From Zea mays (lineage: Eukaryota; Streptophyta; Magnoliopsida; Poales; Poaceae), in the NCBI RefSeq assembly GCF_902167145.1, contig NW_023366907.1, positions 1-64,000 on the forward strand: a stretch of 64,000 nucleotides of DNA. Direction: 5' to 3'. Made by a program: the position numbers and the translations under genes. The notes under the pieces were generated by a model, which saw only the letters and a program-made list of their open reading frames with translations, made no database searches and was not told where the DNA came from. Position 1 is the first letter of the stretch; each line of letters opens with the position of its first letter. Shown one piece after another: positions 38,701 to 52,830 of this stretch.

Positions 38701-39830
38701 TTGCCATAGATCACATTCTTGGATTTTTGGAGGAGACCATTTCTTGGTTAAAAACTCGTACGTGTTAGCCTTCGGTATTATTGAAAATGGTCGTTCATGG
38801 CTATTTTCGGCAAAATGGGGGTTGTGTGACCATTCATTATCGACCAGAGGCTCGTACACCTCACCCCACATATGTTTCCTTGCCATAGATCACATTCTTG
38901 GATTTCTGGTGGTGACCATTTCTTGGTCAAAAATCCGTACGTGTTAGCCTTTGGTATTTTTGAAAATGGTCATTCATGGCTATTTTCGACAAAAATGGGG
39001 GTTGTGTGGCCATTGATCTTCGACCAGAGGCTCATACACCTCACTACACATATGTTTCCTTGCCATAGATCACATTCTTAGATTTATGGTGGAGACCATT
39101 TCTTGGTCAAAAATCCGTAGGTGTTAGCCTTCAGAGTCATTAAAAATGGTCGTTCATGGCTATTTTGGACAAAAATTAGGGTTGTGTGGCCATTGATCGT
39201 CGACCAGAGGCTCATACACCTCACCCCACATATGTTTCCTTGCCATAGATCACATTCTTGGATTTCTGGTGGAGACCATTTCTTGGTCAAAAATCCGTAG
39301 GTGTTAGCCTTCGGTATTATTGAAAATGGTCGTTCATGGCTATTTTCGACAAAAATGGGGGTTGTGTGGCCATTGATCATCGACCAGACGCTCATACACC
39401 TCACCCCACATATGTTTCCTTGTCATAGATCACATTCTTGGATTTCTGGTGGAGACCATTTCTTGTTCTAAAATCCGTAGGTGTTAGCCTCTAGTATTAT
39501 TGAAAATGGTCGCTCATGGCTATTTTCAAGGTCGCTCATGGCTATTTTCATAAAAAATGGGGGTTGTGTGGCCATTTATCATCGACTAGAGGCTCATAAA
39601 CCTCACCCCACATATGTTTCCTTGCCATAGATTACATTCTTGGATTTCTGGTGGAAACCATTTCTTGGTTAAAAACTCGTACGTGTTAGCCTTCGGTATT
39701 ATTGAAAATGGTCATTCATGGCTATTTTCGGCAAAATGGGGGTTGTGTGGCCATTGATCATCAAACAGAGGCTCGTACACCTCACCCCACATATGTTTCC
39801 TTGCCATAGATCACATTCTTGGATTTCTGG
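35758..39830 (-). repeat. Higher-order repeat, ~2021 bp (11 monomers) x 2
   Basis: These two copies are the copy-B counterpart of the repeat starting at 23655. Corresponding monomers lie at 36028 and 38049, 36644 and 38665, and 37063 and 39084, all 2021 bp apart. Shared markers include GGTTCTGTGGCC and a modified TTTCC(T/A)TCCATAGATC. Confidence 0.85.
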
Positions 39831-42800
39831 TGGAGACCATTTCTTGGTTAAAAATCCGTACGTGTTAGCCTTTGGTATTTTTTAAAATGGTCATTCATGG
39901 CTATTTACGACAAAAATGGGGGTTGTGTGGCCATTGATCATCGACTAGAGGCTCATACACCTCACCCCACATATGTTTCCTTGCCATAGATCACATTCTT
40001 GGATTTCTGGTGCAGACATTTCTTGGTCAAAAATCCGTAGGTGTTAGCCTTCGGTATTATTGAAAATGGTCGTTCATGGCTATTTTCGACAAAAATGGGG
40101 GTTGTGTGGCCATTGATCATCGACCAGACGCTCATACACCTCACCCACATATGTTTCCTTGCCATAGATCATATTTTTGGATTTCTGGTGGAGACCATTT
40201 CTTGGTCTAAAATCCGTAGGTGTTAGCCTCTAGTATTATTGAAAATGGTCGCTCATGGCTATTTTCAAGGTCGCTCATGGCTATTTTCATAAAAAATGGG
40301 GGTTGTGTGGCCATTTATCATCGACTAGAGGCTCATAAACCTCACCCCACATATGTTTCCTTGCCATAGATTACATTCTTGGATTTCTGGTGGAAACCAT
40401 TTCTTGGTTAAAAACTCGTACGTGTTAGCCTTCGGTATTATTGAAAATGGTCATTCATGGCTATTTTCGGCAAAATGGGGGTTGTGTGGCCATTGATCAT
40501 CGACCAGAGGCTCATACACCTCACCCCACATATGTTTCCTTGCCATAGATCACATTCTTGGATTTCTGGTGGAGACCATTTCTTGGTCAAAAATCTGTAG
40601 GTGTTAGCCTTCGGTATTATTGAAAATGGTCGTTCATGGCTATTTTCGACAAAAATGGGGGTTGTGTGGCCATTGATCATCGACTAGAGGCTCATACACC
40701 TCACCCCACATATGTTTCCTTGCCATAGATCACATTCTTGGATTTCTGGTGGAGACCATTTCTTGGTCAAAAATCCATAGGTGTTAGCCTTCGGTATTAT
40801 TGAAAATGGTCGTTCATGGGTATTTTCGACAAAAATGGAGGTGTGTGGCCATTGATCATCGACCAGATGCTCATACACCTCACCCCACATATGTTTCCTT
40901 GCCATAGATCACATTCTTGGATTTTTGGTGGAGACCATTTCTTGGTCTAAAATCCGTAGGTCTTAGCCTCTAGTATTATTGAAAATGGTCGCTCATGGCT
41001 ATTTTCATAAAAAATGGGGGTTGTGTGGCCATTTATCATCACCTAGAGGCTCATAAACCTCACCCCACATATGTTTCCTTGCCATAGATCACATTCTTGG
41101 ATTTCTGGTGGAGACCATTTCTTGGTTAAAAACTCGTACGTGTTAGCCTTCGGTATTATTGAAAATGGTCGTTTATGGCTATTTTCGGCAAAATGGGGGC
41201 TGTGTGGCCATTGATCATCGACCAGAGGATCATACACCTCACCCCACATATGTTTCCTTGCCATAGATCACATTCTTGGATTCCTGGTGGAGACCATTTC
41301 TTGGTCAAAAATCCATACGTGTTAGCCTTTGGTATTTTTGAAAATGGTCATTCATGGCTATTTTCGACAAAAATGGGGGTTGTGTGGCCATTGATCATCG
41401 ACTAGAGGCTCATACACCTCACCCCACATATGTTTCCTTGCCATAGATCACATTCTTGGATTTCTGGTGGAGACCATTTCTTGGTCAAAAATCCGTAGGT
41501 GTTAGCCTTCGGTATTATTGAAAATGGTCGTTCATGGCTATTTTCGACAAAAATGGGGGTTGTGTGGCCATTGATCATCGACCAGACGCTCATACACCTC
41601 ACCCCACATTTGTTTCCTTGCCATAGATCACATTCTTGGATTTCTGGTGGAGACCATTTCTTGGTCTAAAATCCGTAGGTGTTAGCCTCTAGTATTATTG
41701 AAAATGGTCGCTCATGGCTATTTTCAAGGTCGCTCATGGCTATTTTCATAAAAAATGGGGGTTGTGTGGCCATTTATCATCGACTAGAGGCTCGTAAACC
41801 TCACCCCACATATGTTTCCTTGCCATAGATTACATTCTTGGATTTCTGGTGGAAACCATTTCTTGGTTAAAAACGCGTACGTGTTAGCCTTCGGTATTAT
41901 TGAAAATGGTCATTCATGGCTATTTTCGGCAAAATGGGGGTTGTGTGTCCATTGATCGTCGACCAGAGGCTCATACACCTCACCCCACATATGTTTCCTT
42001 GTCGTAGATCACATTCTTGGATTTCTGGTGGAGACCATTTCTTGGTCAAAAAACCGTAGGTGTTAGCCTTCCATATTATTGAAAATGGTCGTTCATGGCT
42101 ATTTTCGACAAAAATGGGGTCGGGTTGTGTGGCCATTGATCATCGACCAGAGGCTCATACACCTCACCCCACATATGTTTCCTTGCCATACATCACATTC
42201 TTGGATTTCTGGTGTAGACCATTTCTTGGTCAAAAACTCGTACGTGTTAGCCTTCGGTATTATTGAAAATGGTCGTTCATGGCTATTTTCGGCAAAATGG
42301 GGGTTCTGTGGCCATTGATCATCGACCAGAGGCTCGTACACCTCACCCCACATATGTTTCCTTGCCATAGATCACATTCTTGGATTTCTGGTGGAGACCA
42401 TTTCTTGGTCAAAAATCCGTAGGTGTTAGCCTTCGGTATTATTGAAAATGGTCGTTCATGGCTATTTTCGGCAAAATGGGGGTTCTGTGGCCATTGATCA
42501 TCGACCAGAGGCTCGTACACCTCACCCCACATATGTTTCCTTGCCATAGATCACATTCTTGGATTTCTGGTGGAGACCATTTCTTGGTCAAAAATACGTA
42601 GGTGTTAGCCTTCGGTATTATTGAAAATGGTCGTTCATGGCTATTTTCGACAAAAATGGGGGTTGTGTGGCCATTGATCATCGACCAGAGGCTCATACAC
42701 CTCACCCCACATATGTTTCCTCGCCATAGATCACATTCTTGGATTTCTGGTGGAGACCATTTCTTGGTCAAAAATTCGTAGGTCTTAGCCTCTAATATTA

Positions 42801-43539
42801 TTGAAAATGGTCGCTCATGGCTATTTTCGGCAAAATGGGGGTTCTGTGGCCATTGATCGTCGACCAGAGGCTCATACACCTCACCCCACATATGTTTCCT
42901 TGTCGTAGATCACATTCTTGGATTTCTGGTGGAGACCATTTCTTGGTCAAAAATCCGTAGGTGTTAGCCTTCGATATTATTGAAAATGGTCGTTCATGGC
43001 TATTTTCGACAAAAATGGGGGTTGTGTGGCCATTGATCATCGACCAGAGGCTCATACACCTCACCCCACTTATGTTTCCTTGCCATAGATCACATTCTTG
43101 GATTTCTGGTGGAGACCATTTCTTGGTCAAAAATCTGTAGGTGTTAGCCTTCGGTATTATTGAAAATGGTCGTTCATGGCTTTTTTCGACAAAAATGGGG
43201 GTTGTGTGGCCATTGATCATCGACCAGACGCTCATACACCTCACCCCACATATGTTTCCTTGCCATAGATCACATTCTTGGATTTCTGGTGGAGACCATT
43301 TCTTGGTCTAAAATCCGTAGGTGTTAGCCTCTAGTATTATTGAAAATGGTCGCTCATGGCTATTTTCATAAAAAATGGGGGTTGTGTGGCCATTTTCATC
43401 GACTAAAGGTTCATAAACCTCACCCCACATATGTTTCCTTGCCATAGATCACATTCTTGGATTTCTGGTGGAGACCATTTCTTGGTCAAAAATCCGTATG
43501 TGTTAGCCTTTGGTATTTTTGAAAATGGTCGTTCATGGC

Positions 43540-43541
43540 TT
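43540..43541. other. Inversion junction B to A
   Basis: The reverse-oriented GGTCGTTCATGGCT joins directly to the forward-oriented TGGTCGATGATCAATGGCC. Unlike the 1187 junction, the two sides come from different monomer phases, so it is not a local hairpin. The same joined sequence occurs in mirror image at 60832/60833. Confidence 0.93.
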
Positions 43542-44739
43542 GGTCGATGATCAATGGCCACACAACCCCCATTTTTTATGAAAATAGCCATGAGCGACCA
43601 TTTTCAATAATACTAGAGGCTAAGACCTACGGATTTTTGACCAAGAAATGGTCTCCACCAGAAATCCAAGAATGTGATCTATGGCAAGGAAACATATGTG
43701 GGGTGAGGTGTATGAGCCTCTCGTCGATGATCAATGGCCACACAACCCCCATTTTTGTCGAAAATAGCCATGAATGACCATTTACAATAATACCGAAGGC
43801 TAACACCTACGGATTTTTGACCAAGAAATGCTCTCCACCAGAAATCCAAGAATGTGATCTATGGCAAGGAAACATATGTGGGGTGAGGTGTATGAGCCTA
43901 TGGTCGATGATCAATGGCCACACAACCCCCATTTTTGTCGAAAATAGCCATGAACGACCATTTTCAATAATATCGAAGGCTAACACCTACGGATTTTTGA
44001 CCAAGAAATGGTCTCCACCAGAAATCCAAGAATGTGATCTACGACAAGGAAACATATGTGGGGTGAGGTGTATGAGCCTCTGGTCGACGATCAATGGCCA
44101 CATAACCCCCATTTTGCCGAAAATAGCCATGAATGACCATTTTCAATAATACCGAAGGCTAACACGTACGAGTTTTTAACCAAGAAATGGTTTCCACCAG
44201 AAATCCAAGAATGTAATCTATGGCAAGGAAACATATGTGGGGTGAGGTTTATGAGCCTCTAGTCGATGATAAATGGCCACACAACCCCCATTTTTATGAA
44301 AATAGCCATGAGCGACCTTGAAAATAGCCATGAGCGACCATTTTCAATAATACTAGAGGCTAACACCTACGGATTTTAGACCAAGAAATGGTCTCCACCA
44401 GAAATCCAAGAATGTGATCTATGGCAAGGAAACATATGTGGGGTGAGGTGTATGAGCGTCTGGTCGATGATCAATGGCCACACAACCCCCATTTTTGTCG
44501 AAAATAGCCATGAACGACCATTTTCAATAATACCGAAGGCTAACACCTACGGATTTTTGACCAAGAAATGGTCTCCACCAGAAATCCAAGAATGTGATCT
44601 ATGGCAAGGAAACATATGTGGGGTGAGATTTATGAGCCTCTAGTCGATGATAAATGGCCACACAACCCCCATTTTTTATGAAAATAGCCATGAGCGACCA
44701 TTTTCAATAATATTAGAGGCAAAGACCTACGGATTTTTG

Positions 44740-47700
44740 ACCAAGAAATGGTCTCCACCAGAAATCCAAGAATGTGATCTATGGCAAGGAAACATATGTG
44801 GGGTGAGGTGTATGAGCCTCTGGTCGATGATCAATGGCCACACAACCCCCATTTTTGTCGAAAATAGCCATGAACGACCATTTTCAATAATATCGAAGGC
44901 TAACACCTACGGATTTTTGACCAAGAAATGGTCTCCACCAGAAATCCAAGAATGTGATCTATGGCAAGGAAACATATGTGGGGTGAGGTGTACGAGCCTC
45001 TGGTCGATGATCAATGGCCACACAACCCCCAATTTTTATGAAAATAGCCATGAGAGACCATTTTCAATAATACTAGAGGCTAAGACCTACGGATTTTTGA
45101 CCAAGAAATGGTCTCCACCAGAAATCCAAGAATGTGATCTATGGCAAGGAAACATATGTGGGGTGAGGTGTATGAGCCTCTGGTCGATGATCAATGGCCA
45201 CACAACCCCCATTTTTGTCGAAAATAGCCATGAATGACCATTTACAATAATACCGAAGGCTAACACCTACGGATTTTTGACCAAGAAATGGTCTCCACCA
45301 GAAATCCAAGAATGTGATCTATGGCAAGGAAACATATGTGGGGTGAGGTGTATGAGCCTCTAGTCGATGATCAATGGCCACACAACCCCCATTTTTGTCG
45401 AAAATAGCCATGAATGACCATTTTCAAAAATACCAAAGGCTAACACGTACGGATTTTTGACCAAGAAATGGTCTCCACCAGAAATCCAAGAATGTGATCT
45501 ATGGCAAGGAAACATATGTGGGGTGAGGTGTATGAGCCTCTAGTCGATGATCAATGGCCACACAACCCCCATTTTTGTCGAAAATAGCCATGAATGACCA
45601 TTTTCAAAAATACCAAAGGCTAACACGTACGGATTTTTGACCAAGAAATGGTCTCCACCAGAAATCCAAGAATGTGATCTATGGCAAGGAAACATATGTG
45701 GGGTGAGGTGTATGAGCCTCTGGTCGATGATCAATGGCCACACAACCCCCATTTTTGTCGAAAATAGCCATGAACGACCATTTTCAATAATATCGAAGGC
45801 TAACACCTACGGATTTTTGACCAAGAAATGGTCTCCACCAGAAATCCAAGAATGTGATCTATGGCAAGGAAACATATGTGGGGTGAGGTGTACGAGCCTC
45901 TGGTCGATGATCAATGGCCACACAACCCCCAATTTTTATGAAAATAGCCATGAGAGACCATTTTCAATAATACTAGAGGCTAAGACCTACGGATTTTTGA
46001 CCAAGAAATGGTCTCCACCAGAAATCCAAGAATGTGATCTATGGCAAGGAAACATATGTGGGGTGAGGTGTATGAGCCTCTAGTCGATGATCAATGGCCA
46101 CACAACCCCCATTTTTGTCGAAAATAGCCATGAATGACCATTTACAATAATACCGAAGGCTAACACCTACGGATTTTTGACCAAGAAATGGTCTCCACCA
46201 AAAATCCAAGAATGTGATCTATGGCAAGGAAACATATGTGGGGTGAGGTGTATGAGCCTCTAGTCGATGATCAATGGCCACACAACCCCCATTTTTGTCG
46301 AAAATAGCCATGAATGACCATTTTCAAAAATACCAAAGGCTAACACGTACGGATTTTTGACCAAGAAATGGTCTCCACCAGAAATCCAAGAATGTGATCT
46401 ATGGCAAGGAAACATATGTGGGGTGAGGTGTATGAGCCTCTAGTCGATGATCAATGGCCACACAACCCCCATTTTTGTCGAAAATAGCCATGAATGACCA
46501 TTTTCAAAAATACCAAAGGCTAACACGTACGGATTTTTGACCAAGAAATGGTCTCCACCAGAAATCCAAGAATGTGATCTATGGCAAGGAAACATATGTG
46601 GGGTGAGGTGTATGAGCCTCTGGTCGATGATCAATTGCCACACAACCCCCATTTTGTCGAAAATAGCCATGAACGACCATTTTCAATAATACCGAAGGCT
46701 AACACCTACGGATTTTTGACCAAGAAATGGTCTCCACCAGAAATCCAAGAATGTGATCTACGACAAGGAAACATATGTGGGGTGAGGTGTATGAGCCTCT
46801 AGTCGATGATCAATGGCCACACAACCCCCATTTTTGTCGAAAATAGCCATGAATGACCATTTTCAAAAATACCAAAGGCTAACACGTACGGATTTTTGAC
46901 CAAGAAATGGTCTCCACCAGAAATCCAAGAATGTGATCTATGGCAAGGAAACATATGTGGGGTGAGGTGTATGAGCCTCTGGTCGATGATCAATGGCCAC
47001 ACAACCCCCATTTTTGTCGAAAATAGCCATGAACGACCATTTTCAATAATATCGAAGGCTAACACCTACGGATTTTTGACCAAGAAATGGTCTCCACCAG
47101 AAATCCAAGAATGTGATCTATGGCAAGGAAACATATGTGGGGTGAGGTGTACGAGCCTCTGGTCGATGATCAATGGCCACACAACCCCCAATTTTTATGA
47201 AAATAGCCATGAGAGACCATTTTCAATAATACTAGAGGCTAAGACCTACGGATTTTTGACCAAGAAATGGTCTCCACCAGAAATCCAAGAATGTGATCTA
47301 TGGCAAGGAAACATATGTGGGGTGAGGTGTATGAGCCTCTGGTCGATGATCAATGGCCACACAACCCCCATTTTTGTCGAAAATAGCCATGAATGACCAT
47401 TTACAATAATACCGAAGGCTAACACCTACGGATTTTTGACCAAGAAATGGTCTCCACCAGAAATCCAAGAATGTGATCTATGGCAAGGAAACATATGTGG
47501 GGTGAGGTGTATGAGCCTCTAGTCGATGATCAATGGCCACACAACCCCCATTTTTGTCGAAAATAGCCATGAATGACCATTTTCAAAAATACCAAAGGCT
47601 AACACGTACGGATTTTTGACCAAGAAATGGTCTCCACCAGAAATCCAAGAATGTGATCTATGGCAAGGAAACATATGTGGGGTGAGGTGTATGAGCCTTT

Positions 47701-48960
47701 AGTCGATGATCAATGGCCACACAACCCCCATTTTTGTCGAAAATAACCATGAATGACCATTTTCAAAAATACCAAAGGCTAACACGTACGGATTTTTGAC
47801 CAAGAAATGGTCTCCACCAGAAATCCAAGAATGTGATCTATGGCAAGGAAACATATGTGGGGTGAGGTGTATGAGCCTCTGGTCGATGATCAATGGCCAC
47901 ACAACCCCCATTTTTGTCGAAAATAGCCATGAACGACCATTTTCAATAATATCGAAGGCTAACACCTACGGATTTTTGACCAAGAAATGGTCTCCACCAG
48001 AAATCCAAGAATGTGATCTATGGCAAGGAAACATATGTGGGGTGAGGTGTACGAGCCTCTGGTCGATGATCAATGGCCACACAACCCCCAATTTTTATGA
48101 AAATAGCCATGAGAGACCATTTTCAATAATACTAGAGGCTAAGACCTACGGATTTTTGACCAAGAAATGGTCTCCACCAGAAATCCAAGAATGTGATCTA
48201 TGGCAAGGAAACATATGTGGGGTGAGGTGTATGAGCCTCTAGTCGATGATCAATGGCCACACAACCCCCATTTTTGTCGAAAATAGCCATGAATGACCAT
48301 TTACAATAATACCGAAGGCTAACACCTACGGATTTTTGACCAAGAAATGGTCTCCACCAGAAATCCAAGAATGTGATCTATGGCAAGGAAACATATGTGG
48401 GGTGAGGTGTATGAGCCTCTAGTCGATGATCAATGGCCACACAACCCCCATTTTTGTCGAAAATAGCCATGAATGACCATTTTCAAAAATACCAAAGGCT
48501 AACACGTACGGATTTTTGACCAAGAAATGGTCTCCACCAGAAATCCAAGAATGTGATCTATGGCAAGGAAACATATGTGGGGTGAGGTGTATGAGCCTCT
48601 AGTCGATGATCAATGGCCACACAACCCCCATTTTTGTCGAAAATAGCCATGAATGACCATTTTCAAAAATACCAAAGGCTAACACGTACGGATTTTTGAC
48701 CAAGAAATGGTCTCCACCAGAAATCCAAGAATGTGATCTATGGCAAGGAAACATATGTGGGGTGAGGTGTATGAGCCTCTGGTCGATGATCAATTGCCAC
48801 ACAACCCCCATTTTGTCGAAAATAGCCATGAACGACCATTTTCAATAATACCGAAGGCTAACACCTACGGATTTTTGACCAAGAAATGGTCTCCACCAGA
48901 AATCCAAGAATGTGATCTACGACAAGGAAACATATGTGGGGTGAGGTGTATGAGCCTCTG
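44740..48960 (+). repeat. Higher-order repeat, ~2159 bp (12 monomers) x ~2, with 900- and 1259-bp sub-periods
   Basis: Equivalent monomers lie at 45637 and 47796, 46440 and 48599, and 46581 and 48740, all 2159 bp apart. Rare shared variants are CAATTGCCACAC and the one-base-shorter CATTTTGTCGAAAA near 46650 and 48810. Inside the unit, 45540, 46799 and 47699 are offset by 1259 and 900 bp. This expansion accounts for the ~3.24 kb (18 monomers) by which the left inverted arm exceeds the right. Confidence 0.85.
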
Positions 48961-51464
48961 GTCGACGATCAATGGCCACACAACCCCCATTTTGCCGAAA
49001 ATAGCCATGAATGACCATTTTCAATAATACCGAAGGCTAACACGTACGAGTTTTTAACCAAGAAATGGTTTCCACCAGAAATCCAAGAATGTAATCTATG
49101 GCAAGGAAACATATGTGGGGTGAGGTCTATGAGCCTCTAGTCGATGATAAATGGCCACACAACCCCCATTTTTTATGAAAATAGCCATGAGCGACCTTGA
49201 AAATAACCATGAGCGACCATTTTCAATAATACTAGAGGCTAACACCTACGGATTTTAGACCAAGAAATGGTCTCCACCAGAAATCCTAGAATGTGATCTA
49301 TTGCTAGGAAACATATGGGGGTGAGGTGGACGAGCCTCTAGTCGATGATCAATGGCCACACAACCCCCATTTTTGTCGAAAATAGCCATGAACGATCATT
49401 TACAATAATACCGAAGGCTAACACCTACGGATTTTTGACCAAGAAATGGTCTCCACCAGAAATCCAAGAATGTGATCTATGGCAAGGAAACATATGTGGG
49501 GTGAGGTTTATGAGCCTCTTGTCCATGATAAATGGCCACACAACCCCCATTTTTTATGAAAATAGCCATGAGCGACCTTGAAAATAGCCATGAGCGACCA
49601 TTTTCAATAATACTAGAGGCTAACACCTACGGATTTTAGACCAAGAAATGGTCTCCACCAGAAATCCAAGAATGTGATCAATGGCAAGGAAACATATGTG
49701 AGGTGAGGTGTATGAGCGTCTGGTCGATGATCAATGGCCACACAACCCCCATTTTTGTCGAAAATAGCCATGAACGACCATTTTCAATAATACCGAAGGC
49801 TAACACCTACGGATTTTTGACCAAGAAATGGTCTCCACCAGAAATCCAAGAATGTGATCTATGGCAAGGAAACATATGTGGGGTGAGGTGTATGAGCCTC
49901 TGGTCGATGATCATTGGCCACACAACACCCATTTTTGTCAAAAATAGCCATGAACGACCATTTTCAATAATATCGAAGGCTAACACCTACGGATTTTTGA
50001 CCAAGAAATGGTCTCCACCAGAAATCCAAGAATGTGATCTACGACAAGGAAACATATGTGGGGTGAGGTGTATGAGCCTCTGGTCGACGATCAATGGCCA
50101 CACAACCCCCATTTTGCCGAAAATAGCCATGAATGACCATTTTCAATAATATCGAAGGCTAACACCTACGGATTTTTGACCAAGAAATGGTCTCCACCAG
50201 AAATCCAAGAATGTGATCTACGACAAGGAAACATATGTGGGGTGAGGTGTATGAGCCTCTGGTCGACGATCAATGGCCACACAACCCCCATTTTGCCGAA
50301 AATAGCCATGAATGACCATTTTCAATAATACCGAAGGCTAACACGTACGAGTTTTTAACCAAGAAATGGTTTCCACCAGAAATCCAAGAATGTAATCTAT
50401 GGCAAGGAAACATATGTGGGGTGAGGTGTATGAGCCTCTAGTCGATGATAAATGGCCACACAACCCCCATTTTTTATGAAAATAGCCATGAGCGACCTTG
50501 AAAATAGCCATGAGCGACCATTTTCAATAATACTAGAGGCTAACACCTACGGATTTTGGACCAAGAAAAGGTCTCCACTAGAAATCCAAGAATGTGATCT
50601 ATGGCAAGGAAACATATGTGGGTGAGGTGTATGAGCGTCTGGTCGATGATCAATGGCCACACAACCCCCATTTTTGTCGAAAATAGCCATGAACGACCAT
50701 TTTCAATAATACCGAAGGCTAACACCTACGGATTTTTGACCAAGAAATGGTCTCCACCAGAAATCCAAGAATGTGATCTATGGCAAGGAAACATATGTGG
50801 GGTGAGGTGTATGAGCCTCTAGTCGATGATCAATGGCCACACAACCCCCATTTTTGTCGAAAATAGCCATGAATGACCATTTTCAAAAATACCAAAGGCT
50901 AACACATACGGATTTTTGACCAAGAAATGGTCTCCACCAGAAATCCAAGAATGTGATCTATGGCAAGGAAACATATGTGGCGTGAGGTGTACGAGCCTCT
51001 AGTCGATGATCAATGGCCACACAACCCCCATTTTTGTCGAAAATAGCCATGAATGACCATTTTCAATAATACCGAAGGCTAACACTTACGAGTTTTTAAC
51101 CAAGAAATGGTTTCCACCAGAAATCCAAGAATGTAATCTATGGCAAGGAAACATATGTGGGGTGAGGTGTATGAGCCTCTGGTCGATGATCAATGGCCAC
51201 ACAGCCCCCATTTTTTATGAAAATAGCCATGAGCGACCATTTTCAATAATACTAGAGGCTAAGACCTACGGATTTTTAACCAAGAAATGGTCTCCACCAG
51301 AAATCCAAGAATGTGACTACGACAAGGAAACATATGTGGGGTGAGGTGTATGAGCGTCTGGTCGACGATCAATGGCCACACAACCCCCATTTTTGTCGAA
51401 AATAGCCATGAACGACCATTTTCAATAATACCAAAGGCTAACACCTACGGATTTTTGACCAAGA

Positions 51465-51485
51465 AATGGTCGGGGTGAGGTTTAC
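51465..51485 (+). repeat. Truncated monomer (~46-bp internal deletion)
   Basis: AAGAAATGGTC joins directly to GGGGTGAGGTTT, so the segment from TCCACC to ACATATGT is missing. The mirror-image monomer at about 56150-56165 has the same deletion, which supports the inverted-duplication pairing. Confidence 0.88.
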
Positions 51486-52789
51486 GAGCCTCAGGTCGAT
51501 GATCAATGGCCACACAACCCCCATTTTTTATGAAAATAGCCATGAGCGACCTTGAAAATAGCCATGAGCGACCATTTTCAATAATACTAGAGGCTAACAC
51601 CTACGGATTTTAGACCAAGAAATGGTTTCCACCAGAAATCCAAGAATGTGATCTATGGCAAGGAAACATATGTGGGGTGAGGTGTATGAGCCTCTGGTCG
51701 ACGATCAATGGCCACACAACCCCCATTTTGCCGAAAATAGCCATGAATGACCATTTTCAATAATACTGAAGGCTAACACCTACTGATTTTTGACCAAGAA
51801 ATGGTCTCCACCAGAAATCCAAGAATGTGATCTATGGCAAGGAAACATATGTGGGGTGAGGTGTATGAGCCTCTGGTCGACGATCAATGGCCACACAACC
51901 CTAATTTTTGTCGAAAATAGCCATGAACGACCATTTTCAATGACCCTGAAGGCTAACACCTACGGATTTTTGACCAAGAAATGGTCTCCACCATAAATCC
52001 AAGAATGTGATCTATGGCAAGGAAACATATGTGTAGTGAGGTGTATGAGCCTCTGGTCGAAGATCAATGGCCACACAACCCCCATTTTTGTCGAAAATAG
52101 CCATGAATGACCATTTTCAAAAATACCAAAGGCTAACACATTCGGATTTTTGCCCAAGAAATGGTCTCCACCAGAAATCCAAGAATGTGATCTATGGCAA
52201 GGAAACATATGTGGGGTGAGGTGTATGAGCCTCTGGTCGATGATCAATGGCCACACAACCCCCATTTTTGTCGAAAATAGCCATGAACGACAATTTTCAA
52301 TAATACCGAAGGCTAACACCTACGGATTTTTGACCAAGAAATGGTCTCCACCAGAAATCCAAGAATGTGATCTATGGCAAGGAAACATATGTGTAGTGAG
52401 GTGTATGAGCGTCTGGTCGATGATCAATGGCCACACAACCCCCATTTTTGTCGAAAATAGCCATGAACGACCATTTTCAATAATACCGAAGGCTAACACC
52501 TACGGATTTTTGACCAAGAAATGGTCTCCACCAGAAATCCAAGAATGTGATCTATGGCAAGGAAACATATGTGGGGTGAGGTGTATGAGCCTCTGGTCGA
52601 TGATCAATGGCCACACAACCCCCATTTTTGTCGAAAATAGCCATGAACGACTATTTTCAATAATATCGAAGGCTAACACCTACGGATTTTTGACCAAGAA
52701 ATGGTCTCCACCAGAAATCCAAGAATGTGATCTACGACAAGGAAACATATGTGGGGTGAGGTGTATGAGCCTCTGGTCGATGATCAATG

Positions 52790-52830
52790 GTCACACAACC
52801 TCCATTTTCAATCATACCGAAGGGTAACAC
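52790..52830 (+). repeat. Truncated monomer (~29-bp internal deletion)
   Basis: ACACAACCTCCATTTTCAATC lacks the usual TTGTCGAAAATAGCCATGAACG segment between the C-tract and TTTTCAATAATACC. It is private to this monomer as far as I can see, and lies in the non-mirrored spacer. Confidence 0.8.

Larger units (their letters stand above)
29530..39830 (-). repeat. 6.46-kb satellite segment, copy B (split by the hAT element)
   Basis: This is the second copy of 21262-27727. After removing 3836 bp for the transposon and one target duplication, its length is about 6464 bp, the same as copy A. It matches copy A on both sides of the insertion. The left limit is set near 29530, where the marker CACTACACATATG of copy A is replaced by CACCCCACATATG. 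The right limit is near 39830, where TTGGTTAAAAATCCG replaces the partner sequence. Confidence 0.82.
34454..43540 (-). repeat. knob180 satellite array, orientation B, block 3 (right of the transposon)
   Basis: This continues the B-orientation array with the same monomer types. Up to about 39830 it is copy B of the 6.46-kb segment. From about 41.9 kb to 43.54 kb it is the outer left arm of the large inverted duplication. A monomer near 42115 carries a small insertion (GGGGTCGGGTTGTG). The block ends at the 43540/43541 inversion junction. No host gene is seen. Confidence 0.92.
41897..52320 (+). repeat. Left arm of large inverted satellite duplication
   Basis: Marker monomers mirror those in 55347-62674. 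Paired coordinates add to a near-constant sum. The outer pairs sum to about 104373 to 104575 (43403 with 60970, 43535 with 60838, 43817 with 60556, 44443 with 59930, 42547 with 62028). The inner pairs sum to about 107610 to 107631 (49027 with 58584, 50149 with 57461, 51162 with 56469, 51996 with 55634). The jump of about 3237 bp marks the 18-monomer expansion inside this arm. Confidence 0.85.
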
